Shown: positions 8,389 to 15,976, numbered from the stretch's first letter. The stretch is DNA of 18,037 nucleotides from an uncultured Ignavibacteria bacterium (GCA_937930275.1 CALGLM010000041.1:1-18037), one strand, 5' to 3'. Numbers and translations: made by a program. The notes: generated from the letters alone by a model not told the origin.

Positions 8389-9033
8389 TTATAATATTAG
8401 TATTATTGTGTTTATATTTACCAAGTTATATAATTCAACAATATCAGCATTTTTCATTCTTATACAACCGTGGCTTACGGCTTTTCCTAATTCTGCTTCA
8501 TTATTAGTACCGTGAATATATATTCCCCTGTAAAAAGTATCAACTATTTTACCGTTGTTTGATTTACCCTTATTTATTCCTTTCTCTTCTCCTTGTAATA
8601 CTATTACTCTGGTCATTATTGCATCTTCAATATCCGAAGGTAAACTATCTGCCTCAGTGTAAATAGTCCCAACAGTATCAAGAATTTTTTTCATTTTAAT
8701 GATATTACCGAGTCTTAAACTGTCCCCTATTTTACTTTCTATTGTATGTAAGCCTAACGGGGTTTTATTGCTATTAAATTCGGCATAAAATGACGAACCT
8801 GCCGAGGCGGTACTAATAGTATATTCTTTTATTACAGAAGTATCGGTTATGTAAAATAATTTTTGAAGTTTAGTATCTATATAAATAAAAGAATCGGGGA
8901 CTGAATTGAATTTGAGTTTTAAATAAGAAACTAAACTATCTTTAAAATTGTAATTAGTTATTTGCGAATAACTATAATTAGTAAATAAAATAGATATTAA
9001 GACAAAATAGAAGAAGATTTTTTTAAGTTTCAT
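8389..9033 (-). CDS. Secreted L,D-transpeptidase (YkuD family)
   Basis: YkuD enzymes make 3-3 peptidoglycan cross-links or attach proteins to the wall, using a catalytic cysteine in the periplasm. Residues 1-23 are a signal peptide (KKIFFYFVLISILFTNYSYS). The catalytic part shows the full family signature: H174 in YIHGTNNEAELGK, then VSHGCIRM with H188 and C190. The N-terminal region has the expected strand pattern (QKLFYITDTSVIKEYTIST). At 214 residues it is a compact single-domain enzyme. No lipobox or peptidoglycan-binding domain is seen. It is transcribed away from the acetylation pair next door, and the 145-base divergent gap between them must hold both promoters. Confidence 0.93.
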   Translation of the reverse strand: MKLKKIFFYFVLISILFTNYSYSQITNYNFKDSLVSYLKLKFNSVPDSFIYIDTKLQKLFYITDTSVIKEYTISTASAGSSFYAEFNSNKTPLGLHTIESKIGDSLRLGNIIKMKKILDTVGTIYTEADSLPSDIEDAIMTRVIVLQGEEKGINKGKSNNGKIVDTFYRGIYIHGTNNEAELGKAVSHGCIRMKNADIVELYNLVNINTIILIL

Positions 9034-9178
9034 TCAATAAAGATAGTTAAATATTTAAATTAATTTTAAAGTTAAAATTATTAATAAAAAAATGCAAACT
9101 TTAAAATCATGTTATTTGTCAATTTACTATTTTTTAGTATTTTTATGCCTTAACTTATCTTAATTTGGACTTTTTTTG

Positions 9179-9979
9179 ATGCATACTCCGTTAAGGAAAA
9201 TAATTTTAATATTACTATCAACAATATTTATTTTTAATTTTTATTCACTGCTTGATGAAGATATAACAGTTTCGTTAAAAAGAAATGAAGCACCGACTTA
9301 TATTGACAAAAAAATTGTTGCCGAAGTGCTTTATAATGATAGCGAAAATAGCCCTGTAGATACCTTAAGTGACGTTAGTGCCGAAGAAGATCTGACAGAT
9401 ACTACATCTGTTTCCGATACGGGGAAAGTTAAAATTTTAATGATCGGAGATTCAATGCTGCATGGTTTGGCGGTTAGATTTAATGACTATTGTTTAGAAC
9501 AAGGATACGATTTTGACGGGGTTATTTGGTATAGCTCGTCAACAAAATATTGGGCGCAAAAAGATACTTTAAAGCATTATATAAGACGATTTAAGCCAAA
9601 TTATTTAATTTTTGTAATAGGCGGTAACGAATTATTCGTTCGCGATTTAAATGACAGAGCCGAGTATATTAGGAATATAGAAAAGCAAATTGGTAAGATA
9701 AAAAGTATTTGGGTAGGTCCGCCGAACTGGAAAAAGGATACAGGTATAAATGATAGTATAGCTAAAATAGTCGGGAAAGAAAGGTTCTTCCTTTCTAAAA
9801 ATTTAACTTTTGATAGATTAAGTGACGGTGCTCATCCTACAATGAAAAGTGCTTCCAAATGGATGGATAGTATTGCGGTATTTATTCAACAAAATAGTAA
9901 GTACCCGTTAAAATTGACTTTACCGATTAAAAAATCAAATAAAAATCCTCATTTAGTTTTATTAAAACCTCCGAAATAG
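9179..9979 (+). CDS. Membrane-anchored SGNH hydrolase-fold acetyltransferase/esterase
   Basis: This 266-residue protein starts with a hydrophobic segment (about 7-23), which is either a signal anchor or an uncleaved signal, so the enzyme domain should lie in the periplasm. A Ser/Asp/Thr-rich linker (about 50-80) leads to an SGNH fold: block I MIGDSML with nucleophile S92, block III VIGGNEL, and block V DGAHPT with D216 and H219. Together these give a complete Ser-His-Asp set. The MBOAT gene follows after 3 bases. By analogy with AlgI/AlgJ-X and PatA/PatB pairs, the MBOAT moves acetyl groups across the membrane and this protein transfers them to a glycan. Start was set to ATG 9179; a TTG one codon upstream is in frame. 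Confidence 0.82.
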   Translation: MHTPLRKIILILLSTIFIFNFYSLLDEDITVSLKRNEAPTYIDKKIVAEVLYNDSENSPVDTLSDVSAEEDLTDTTSVSDTGKVKILMIGDSMLHGLAVRFNDYCLEQGYDFDGVIWYSSSTKYWAQKDTLKHYIRRFKPNYLIFVIGGNELFVRDLNDRAEYIRNIEKQIGKIKSIWVGPPNWKKDTGINDSIAKIVGKERFFLSKNLTFDRLSDGAHPTMKSASKWMDSIAVFIQQNSKYPLKLTLPIKKSNKNPHLVLLKPPK

Positions 9980-9982
9980 TAT

Positions 9983-11449
9983 ATGGATTTAGCCAAAGCC
10001 TTTAACGAACTTTTTTTATACCATCCAAATAATGTTATGCTATTTAATAGCGGAGCATTTTTGTTTTTCTTTACATTTTTTTTGCTTGGGTATTCATATC
10101 TATACCAAAATAAAACCTTAAGAACTTTTTACGTATTAGCATTTAGTTTTTTCTTTTATTATAAATCAAGCGGTTTTTACTTAGGTATTTTATTATTTAC
10201 TATTGTATTTGATTATTGGATAGGATTAAATATTTATAAGGCACAAACAAAAAGTAAAAAGCGTGCTTGGTTGCTGTTATCCGTACTTAGTAGTTTAGGG
10301 CTTCTTGCCTATTTTAAATATACAAATTTTATTTTGTTTAATATTTATGAGCTTTTTAGCTTAAAATACTCTGCAATTGATATATTTTTACCTATCGGGA
10401 TATCGTTTTATACTTTTCAGACTTTAAGTTATATTATTGATATTTATAGGGGAGAGATTGAGCCAACACATAATTTTTGGGATTATGCATTTTATATGAC
10501 ATTTTTCCCCCATCTTGTAGCCGGACCAATTGTAAGAGCTAAATTCTTTTTGCCTCAATTATTAAAACCTGTCGCATTAGATAAATCTGAAATTAACGAA
10601 GGGCTTTTATTAATAATTAAAGGGTTAATTAAAAAAGCAATAATTGCAGATTATATTTCGCAATATTGTGATATTGTATTCGGAAATCCTTCCGGATACG
10701 GCGGAGTGGAAAATTTATTTGCAGTTTATGGTTATACGTTACAAATATACTGCGATTTTAGCGGATATAGCGATATAGCGATAGGTATTGCAAAATTATT
10801 GGGGTATCAATTAGGCGATAATTTTAAACGTCCTTATCAGTCAAAAAACATAACCGAGTTTTGGCGTAAATGGCATATTTCATTATCGTTTTGGTTGCGC
10901 GATTATGTTTATATACCTATGGGGGGGAATAGAAAAGGTGTTGCAAAACAATATCTGTTTTTAATGCTTACCATGTTAATAGGGGGCTTATGGCACGGAG
11001 CAAGTTGGAAGTTCGTTTTTTGGGGCGGGATGCACGGTGTAGGACTTGCTATGCATAAATATTTTTCACATAACGTTAAAGGTAAATTTTTTGAAACAAA
11101 AATATGGGGAGTATTTAGTTTGTTTTTTACTTTTAACTTTGTAGCCTTTTTGTGGATATTTTTTAGAGCAGCAGATTTTGCTACCGCATGGCAAATGATA
11201 AATTCGATAATATTTAATTTTAATTTAAGTTACTTAATACCTTTTATAACTTCGAAAACACTTTGGGTTACATTGCTTGTTTTTGGTTTTGCTACTCAAT
11301 TTATATCGTTGGATAAAAATCCGATAATCAGTAAACGTTTTGCTGATTTGCCTGTAGCTATACAAGCTTTAATATTTATTATAACCGTTCAATTAATTAT
11401 TCAATTAAAATCCGCAGAAGTTCAACCGTTTATATACTTCCAGTTTTAA
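9983..11449 (+). CDS. MBOAT-family O-acyltransferase (AlgI-like)
   Basis: MBOAT proteins are polytopic inner-membrane acyltransferases; the AlgI branch supplies acetyl groups for O-acetylation of exported glycans. The 488 residues contain many hydrophobic helices. The family core is clear: FLPIGISFYTFQTLSYIIDIY, the PHLVAGPIVRAKFF segment, YCDFSGYSDIAIG, FWRKWHISLSFWLRDYVYIP, and GGLWHGASWKFVFWGG with the catalytic histidine H338. Length is normal for AlgI/DltB-like members. Its direct coupling to the SGNH gene (3-base gap) supports a two-component acetylation system. No alginate, cellulose or peptidoglycan-specific partner genes are visible, so the acetylated polymer is unknown. Confidence 0.93.
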   Translation: MDLAKAFNELFLYHPNNVMLFNSGAFLFFFTFFLLGYSYLYQNKTLRTFYVLAFSFFFYYKSSGFYLGILLFTIVFDYWIGLNIYKAQTKSKKRAWLLLSVLSSLGLLAYFKYTNFILFNIYELFSLKYSAIDIFLPIGISFYTFQTLSYIIDIYRGEIEPTHNFWDYAFYMTFFPHLVAGPIVRAKFFLPQLLKPVALDKSEINEGLLLIIKGLIKKAIIADYISQYCDIVFGNPSGYGGVENLFAVYGYTLQIYCDFSGYSDIAIGIAKLLGYQLGDNFKRPYQSKNITEFWRKWHISLSFWLRDYVYIPMGGNRKGVAKQYLFLMLTMLIGGLWHGASWKFVFWGGMHGVGLAMHKYFSHNVKGKFFETKIWGVFSLFFTFNFVAFLWIFFRAADFATAWQMINSIIFNFNLSYLIPFITSKTLWVTLLVFGFATQFISLDKNPIISKRFADLPVAIQALIFIITVQLIIQLKSAEVQPFIYFQF

Positions 11450-11479
11450 ACTAAACTTTTTTATTATTAGAATTGTTTT

Positions 11480-11541
11480 GCATATGTAGAAATATTTTTA
11501 CCATTGAATTTATAATAAAAAGTTTTTAAGTTTACATATGC
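11480..11541. promoter_or_regulatory. Separated inverted repeat before the His-rich protein
   Basis: GCATATGTA at 11480-11488 and its exact reverse complement TACATATGC at 11533-11541 are 44 bases apart. Part of each arm is the self-complementary CATATG. The right arm covers the ATG at 11538. The spacing suits neither a terminator nor a compact operator, but two half-sites bridged by a repressor would fit. AT-rich sequence makes chance occurrence possible. Confidence 0.25.
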
Positions 11542-11897
11542 TTGAAATTAATATTATGTCAAAATTAAATAAGTCCATTAAAAGCAGTGTTATATTAACC
11601 GTGCTATTTGGTTATTTAGCAATTGTTTTTTATGCCGGAATTCATCATCATGCATTTACTTTATTACCTTATAAAGGTAATACGGGCATACATCTTCCTT
11701 TTAAGCAAGCAGACCATGATTACGAGCATTGCGAAAAACATTTTGTAATCCATTCATCAATTTCCACATTACATGTTGTTGCGATAAGTATTGTAGTTTA
11801 TAAAAGCATAATTGCAAAGCCATTGCAAACGGATAAGCTTTATAATTGCAACTACTTTAACAATAGTCGGTTACGCGCCCCTCCGTTAAGTTGTTAA
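11538..11897 (+). CDS. Small His-rich membrane protein, possibly metal-linked
   Basis: The 119-residue protein has one clear membrane segment (about 17-35, SVILTVLFGYLAIVFYAGI) immediately followed by HHH, a hydrophilic middle rich in His, Asp and Cys (HLPFKQADHDYEHCEKHFVIH) and a second moderately hydrophobic stretch (about 75-92). It ends RLRAPPLSC. Small two-segment proteins with His/Cys motifs and a terminal Arg-x-Pro-Pro occur near metal-transport genes in Bacteroidota and resemble DUF2946-like proteins; this is recollection, not a search result. It lies upstream of a ZnuD-like receptor operon, which fits a metal-related role. A second possible start is ATG 11556 (MSKLNKS), which places the membrane segment closer to the N-terminus. 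Neither start has a visible Shine-Dalgarno sequence. Confidence 0.65.
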   Translation: MLEINIMSKLNKSIKSSVILTVLFGYLAIVFYAGIHHHAFTLLPYKGNTGIHLPFKQADHDYEHCEKHFVIHSSISTLHVVAISIVVYKSIIAKPLQTDKLYNCNYFNNSRLRAPPLSC

Positions 11898-11992
11898 TTC
11901 AAAAATATTCGCATTTTTACATTAACGTCGGATTGTATTATTATAGTATAAGGTTTAATTATTTATAATTTAAAATATTAATACTTGTTATT

Positions 11993-12005
11993 GTTATTTA
12001 ATAAC
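11993..12005. promoter_or_regulatory. 13-base palindrome, candidate Fur/Zur-family operator
   Basis: GTTATTTAATAAC is a perfect 6-1-6 inverted repeat. Its outer bases, GTTAT and ATAAC, equal those of the gamma-proteobacterial Zur box core (GTTATAnTATAAC type). It lies 45 bases upstream of the -35 element of the metal operon promoter. A second, weaker resemblance to a Bacillus Zur half-site, CGTAATTATT, runs into the -35 element at 12043-12052. In such AT-rich DNA a 13-base palindrome may be accidental. Confidence 0.35.
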
Positions 12006-12050
12006 TACAAAAGTAATTAAGTATTAATTATTTATTAGCTTACGTAATTA

Positions 12051-12080
12051 TTCACAATATTTATGTTGTTGTGCTATAAT
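12051..12080 (+). promoter_or_regulatory. Extended -10 housekeeping promoter of the metal operon
   Basis: TTCACA at 12051-12056 differs from TTGACA by one base. An 18-base spacer leads to a perfect TATAAT at 12075-12080, preceded by TG one base upstream (TGCTATAAT), an extended -10. Transcription should begin near 12087, giving a leader of about 38 bases that ends with GGAGA at 12116-12120, 4 bases before the ATG at 12125. This is the clearest promoter in the window. Confidence 0.6.
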
Positions 12081-12124
12081 AATAAAATCCATAAGGAATT
12101 ATTAATTTAACTTACGGAGAAATT

Positions 12125-12958
12125 ATGTATAGATATTATTTTAAATTTATTGTTATTATTTCATTTTTAATTATAACGGTTGCTTGCAGCAAGGATAATG
12201 AAACAATTAATCAGGCAGATCATTTTGAAGCTATCGGAACAGCAATAACAGATGCTTCCGGCGCTATATCGGTAAAAATACTAAGGGGAATTACGACTGA
12301 TACGTTAGTAGCCCCATATGGTGCAAGAAGTGAGGCAATGTTTATTAAATTTTATGATAACAACGAAAATATTATTCAACCTCCAAAAGATGCCGACAAA
12401 TATTTGGGCTACGAAATAGGTGATCCTTCATTAGTAAAAGTTTACCAGCATGAAGGTGAAGAAGGCGGGTATGAATTTCATTTAGACGGATTAAAAGAAG
12501 GTAAAACAACAATTCAGTTTTTTGTTATGCATAACGGACATGCCGATTATAGAAGCGGATTAATTCCGCTTGTTGTAAAAAATATTGAAGGTGCACACGG
12601 CGAACCGATTAGCATATTAATTAAAGAAGAAGAAAACGACTCGACAGTTGCTACTGCTGATGATTTGGGAATTACGAGCGGTAGTATTAAACTGCCTGTT
12701 AATGTAACTACAGATCATATGGTAGTTTATTTTAAGGATTCTGAGGGACGAGTATTCCAGCCTTCAATTGCAGAGCATTCTGTTGAATTTGTTACGGATA
12801 ACACGGGTATTGCAACAGTAACAGGTTTAATTGTTAACGAACCGTTTGCATTTAAAATACAAGGGCAAGCAGTGGGATTGACTAAACTTACTGTTAAACT
12901 TAAACACGGCACAACCGTAGCAAAAACATTTTACCCAATTAATATAGAAATATTTTAA
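12125..12958 (+). CDS. Lipoprotein encoded with a ZnuD-like receptor
   Basis: A 277-residue lipoprotein. The signal sequence (about 1-20) ends in the lipobox VACSKDN, so Cys20 or a neighbouring position becomes the acylated N-terminus. The mature part is beta-rich and looks like two immunoglobulin-like modules: about 30-155, containing HEGEEGGYEFHLDGLKEGKT and FFVMHNGHADYRS, and about 160-277, containing VEFVTDNTGIATVTGL and a Big2-like LTKLTVKLKHGTT. Several His residues lie in acidic surroundings, which would suit metal binding. I do not recognise a named family. It has a good Shine-Dalgarno sequence (GGAGA) and is followed after 2 bases by the receptor gene, so the two are almost surely co-expressed and the lipoprotein probably helps capture or hand over the receptor's substrate. 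Confidence 0.8.
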   Translation: MYRYYFKFIVIISFLIITVACSKDNETINQADHFEAIGTAITDASGAISVKILRGITTDTLVAPYGARSEAMFIKFYDNNENIIQPPKDADKYLGYEIGDPSLVKVYQHEGEEGGYEFHLDGLKEGKTTIQFFVMHNGHADYRSGLIPLVVKNIEGAHGEPISILIKEEENDSTVATADDLGITSGSIKLPVNVTTDHMVVYFKDSEGRVFQPSIAEHSVEFVTDNTGIATVTGLIVNEPFAFKIQGQAVGLTKLTVKLKHGTTVAKTFYPINIEIF

Positions 12959-12960
12959 TT

Positions 12961-15177
12961 ATGAAAATTAATTTTATTGGCGACAAACTATTTTTGTTTG
13001 TCGCTTTTGTATTGCTATGGGGAAATATTTTTGCCGAAGTATTTTCTGTTAGCGGGTATGTTTATGATGCGGAAACTAATAAACCTGTTGCAAATGCGGT
13101 TGTGTTTATGCTGGATACCGAAAAATATACAACTACTGATAACAAAGGTTATTTCTTTTTTAATATTATTCCCAACGGTAATATTAAATTAAAAACAATG
13201 CATATCTCGTACAAAGAAAAGATTATTGACTACGATTTTGTTAAGAATAATAAAAGCGGTATAGTGATATATCTTGTTCCTAATACGATTGAAACACCTA
13301 CCGTTATAATAAACGACAACAAAATAAACAATTATTTTGACGAAATTTATGATATATCGGGGGTATTAAAGGGGAAAGAACTTGAAAAAGATTTGGGATT
13401 AACATTAGCCGCTACCTTAAAAAATGAAACCGGAATTTCAATAAGGACTATGGGTCCTTCCCCCGCTCGTCCAGTAATACGAGGTTTGGGAGGAGATAGA
13501 GTTTTTATAAGCGAAAACGGAATAAAATTAAATGACTTATCAGCTACTTCACCCGATCACGCAGTTGGTGTAGAAGCCTTTACAATTGATAAAATAAAGG
13601 TAATTAGAGGACCAAAAGTTTTAACTTTAACTCCAGCTACTTTTGGCGGTGTTGTTGATGTTGAAAGAAATGAGATAACCGAAGTATTACATAATAAAAT
13701 ATATAGTACGGCAGGATTTTTTGCAGAAACTGCCAACAAGGGGTATTTAGCAGCTTTTACCTCAGAAATACCGTTTAATCCTTTTTCAATATATCTGGAA
13801 ACGAGCACAAGAGATGCGGGGAATATTTATACGCCGAAAGGTTATTTAAAGAATTCGATGTCAGATAACTACAATTTGGCATTTGGAATTAGTTATATAA
13901 ACGGAAATATTATTACAGGATTTTCGGCTCGAAAATATTCGCTTAATTACGGAATACCCGGCGGCTTTATTGGTGCGCATCCTTTTGGTGTAAATATAGA
14001 ATTGAGAAGAAAACAATTTAACTATAAATTTATTTATAATTTAAATGATAAAAATAAAATTGATGTCGATTTTTCTTATTCAGCATACGGGCATTTAGAA
14101 TACGAGCATAATGGATTAGCAGGAGCTGAGTTTAAAGTTGCCGATTATATTGGTAAGATTGAATATAAGTACGAAAACTTGTTTGGTATAAATAACGGAC
14201 AGTTAGGAATATCGACCGATAATAGAAATTTTAATGTTGGGGGATATGTTTTTACATCTCCTGCAAAATTAACAAATATTGCAGTTTATAACTATCAAAA
14301 TTTTAATGTGGGTAATGTAGCAATTGAAGTTGCGGGTAGATATAATTACGATTATATAAATCCAAAGTATTTAAACAGTTTAACAAGTATTGGAGTAATA
14401 AAAGCAAAGGAATTTAATACGTTTTCTCTTTCTGCTTCGGTATTGTATCCATTAAGTAAAAGTGTTTATATAGGGGGAAATATTAATAAATCGTCAAGAG
14501 TGCCGACTATTGAGGAATTATACTCGCGTGGACCACATCTTGCTGCTTATTCGTACGAGGTAGGTAATCCGGAGCTAAAAGGCGAAAGCGGATTAGGTAC
14601 GGAAATATTTATTTATCATAAGTTTGAAGATTTATATTTTAATATTAGTTTTTTTAGAAATTACTCAAGTTATTATATAATACCCCGCAATACCGGGGAA
14701 ATTAATTACGCTACTTTTTTGCCGGTTTATGAAAGTCAGGGAATAAAAGCACTTTTTTATGGATATGAGTTGCAGGCAGATATTAATATTAATGAGGATC
14801 TATCAATTAAAATATCTTCATCATACACAGTGGGCAAAAATAAATCTGATAATATTTATTTACCCCAAATTCCGCCGCTTAAAGGGAATGTTGAGTTTAA
14901 ATATTCAATTGATAACTTGAATTTATTTGTTTCATGCGAATATGCATTAGCACAAAGAAATATTGATTTGTTTGAAACGGAAACTGCCGGTTATGCCATT
15001 TTTAACAGTTCGGTTCAATATAGCTTTGAATTTTTAGACCAGATGAATAATGTATCGCTTAGTGCAGAAAATTTATTAAATAAAGAATATAGAAACCATT
15101 TAAGCAGAGTAAAATCTATTATGCCGGAAACGGGAAGAAACTTTAGATTAACTTACAAAATTTATTTTCATTTATAA
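12961..15177 (+). CDS. TonB-dependent outer-membrane receptor, ZnuD-like
   Basis: A 738-residue gated outer-membrane transporter. The signal peptide (about 1-25) ends NIFA. A carboxypeptidase-regulatory-like domain follows (about 29-110; SGYVYDAETNKPVANAVVF, TDNKGYFFF), typical of Bacteroidota-type receptors. The plug (about 130-235) contains ARPVIRGLGGDRVFI, then NDLSATSPDHAVGVEAF and VIRGPKVL with FGGVVDV. The SPDHA plus RGP plus GGVVDV set closely resembles the plug of the zinc receptor ZnuD. The barrel fills the rest and ends with an aromatic-rich RLTYKIYFHL. The early barrel has YGIPGG, as in ZnuD, but the long His-rich loop of neisserial ZnuD is replaced by a short one; YGHLEYEHNG is the main His cluster. 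Zinc is the preferred substrate guess; copper or another metal is possible. Confidence 0.9.
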   Translation: MKINFIGDKLFLFVAFVLLWGNIFAEVFSVSGYVYDAETNKPVANAVVFMLDTEKYTTTDNKGYFFFNIIPNGNIKLKTMHISYKEKIIDYDFVKNNKSGIVIYLVPNTIETPTVIINDNKINNYFDEIYDISGVLKGKELEKDLGLTLAATLKNETGISIRTMGPSPARPVIRGLGGDRVFISENGIKLNDLSATSPDHAVGVEAFTIDKIKVIRGPKVLTLTPATFGGVVDVERNEITEVLHNKIYSTAGFFAETANKGYLAAFTSEIPFNPFSIYLETSTRDAGNIYTPKGYLKNSMSDNYNLAFGISYINGNIITGFSARKYSLNYGIPGGFIGAHPFGVNIELRRKQFNYKFIYNLNDKNKIDVDFSYSAYGHLEYEHNGLAGAEFKVADYIGKIEYKYENLFGINNGQLGISTDNRNFNVGGYVFTSPAKLTNIAVYNYQNFNVGNVAIEVAGRYNYDYINPKYLNSLTSIGVIKAKEFNTFSLSASVLYPLSKSVYIGGNINKSSRVPTIEELYSRGPHLAAYSYEVGNPELKGESGLGTEIFIYHKFEDLYFNISFFRNYSSYYIIPRNTGEINYATFLPVYESQGIKALFYGYELQADININEDLSIKISSSYTVGKNKSDNIYLPQIPPLKGNVEFKYSIDNLNLFVSCEYALAQRNIDLFETETAGYAIFNSSVQYSFEFLDQMNNVSLSAENLLNKEYRNHLSRVKSIMPETGRNFRLTYKIYFHL

Positions 15178-15180
15178 CAA

Positions 15181-15236
15181 ACTACAGACTTTAGAATTTA
15201 GACTATAGACTACAGATTTAAGAATTTAGACTTAAG
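15181..15236. repeat. Heptamer array, A-x-T-x-x-AG type
   Basis: Eight consecutive 7-base units begin 4 bases after the receptor stop codon. Every unit ends in AG and begins with A; units are variants such as ACTACAG, ACTTTAG, AATTTAG and ACTATAG. The period is exactly 7 with no indels. The period does not keep a reading frame, so this is not protein-coding repeat. It resembles in style the short tandemly repeated heptamers known from cyanobacteria. Confidence 0.85.
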
Positions 15237-15330
15237 AAATATGAGGTTGATTATGGTTAATGATATTAAAGAATTATATCTATTGTAATAGGGAATTATT
15301 GTTATTATATTTGCTAAATAAAAAAACAAA

Positions 15331-15376
15331 TTGTAATGCTTTTACAAAACAATTAGTTAAAGTTTGTTATTTACAA
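15331..15376. promoter_or_regulatory. Two related inverted repeats upstream of the amidotransferase-like gene
   Basis: TTGTAATGCTTTTACAA at 15331-15347 is a perfect 6-base inverted repeat with a 5-base centre. TTGTTATTTACAA at 15364-15376 has the same outer bases (TTGT and ACAA) with a shorter centre. The two centres are about 31 bases apart, three helical turns, and the second ends 14 bases before the ATG. This pattern would suit a dimeric repressor binding twice. There is no T-run, so a terminator is unlikely. Confidence 0.35.
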
Positions 15377-15390
15377 TAAATGAGAATAAA

Positions 15391-15936
15391 ATGTGTATTA
15401 TAATAATAAATAAAAGTAACATATTACCATATGAAAGTTTTATTGGTAATAATGAAATAAATCCGGATGGCATCGGAATATTTTATGCGGAAAATGACAA
15501 GCTAATTGTTAAAAAGTTTGCACCCAATCCAAATTTAAAAGAGGTCTATAACTATTATAAAGAAATTAGAAGTGAAACCGAAAATACAATGGTTCTTCAT
15601 TTTAGAAAAAGATCAAAAGGCGAAATAAGTATAGACGGTGTGCACCCTTATTATATAAACGATAATTTAGTAATGGCACATAACGGAACGTTTAAAGATT
15701 TGGGGAATGATGATATATCCGATACAAAAATGTTTGCCGAAAATTTAAAAAAACTACCAAGTAATTTTTTGACTGACGAAAACTTATTAACTATGATTAA
15801 AAAACAAGCAGAAGATAATAGACTTGTGTTTATGGATAATAAAGGAAATATCACGGTAATTGACGAAAAGAAAATGGGTGAGGAATATAACGGGGATTGG
15901 TACAGTAAATCCGAATTTTGCAAATACCTTGAATAA
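15391..15936 (+). CDS. Class II glutamine amidotransferase-like (Ntn hydrolase) protein
   Basis: Start ATG 15391 gives MCIIII, which puts Cys at position 2, the N-terminal nucleophile needed by this family after Met removal; a longer frame from TTG 15364 would bury it and is rejected. The 181 residues then show NPDGIGIFYAENDKLIV, LHFRKRSKGEISIDGVHPY (the family's His-x-Arg and Gly-x-His-Pro region) and MAHNGTFKDLG, where AHNG is the oxyanion and binding segment. The short stand-alone form resembles proteins found in phages and accessory regions and lacks any synthetase or isomerase partner domain. Its physiological substrate is unknown. Its neighbours are heptamer arrays on both sides, and the downstream array begins inside its stop codon. 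Confidence 0.8.
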   Translation: MCIIIINKSNILPYESFIGNNEINPDGIGIFYAENDKLIVKKFAPNPNLKEVYNYYKEIRSETENTMVLHFRKRSKGEISIDGVHPYYINDNLVMAHNGTFKDLGNDDISDTKMFAENLKKLPSNFLTDENLLTMIKKQAEDNRLVFMDNKGNITVIDEKKMGEEYNGDWYSKSEFCKYLE

Positions 15937-15976
15937 TTTTGAGTTATTAATTTTGAATGTTGAATTGCAATATTGA
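15935..15976. repeat. Heptamer array, AATTTTG/AATGTTG type
   Basis: The array starts at the second base of the TAA stop codon. Units of 7 follow in register: AATTTTG, a diverged unit, AATTTTG again at 15949, AATGTTG at 15956, then AATTGCA and a decayed unit. The AATTTTG-AATGTTG pair recurs exactly at 17430, 17643 and 17839, so this is one dispersed family. Confidence 0.8.

Noticed and set aside
8386..8410. ATAATATTAGTATTAT between the convergent kinase and transpeptidase genes as a bidirectional terminator.
   Set aside because: The stem is short and all A/T with no G-C pairs, and it lies within the transpeptidase coding end; it is too weak to call.
9094..9122. TTGACA on the minus strand at 9117-9122 as -35 element for the L,D-transpeptidase gene.
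   Set aside because: At 16-18 bases distance the -10 candidates (GTTTGC and neighbours) are poor, so only the -35 half is supported.
13557..13808. Minus-strand open frame of 83 codons within the receptor gene.
   Set aside because: It lies opposite the plug domain motifs (RGP, GGVVDV) of the TonB-dependent receptor and has no features of its own.
15241..15288. Tiny open frame of 15 codons before the amidotransferase-like gene (MRLIMVNDIKELYLL).
   Set aside because: It is too short to support, has no ribosome-binding site and no family resemblance.
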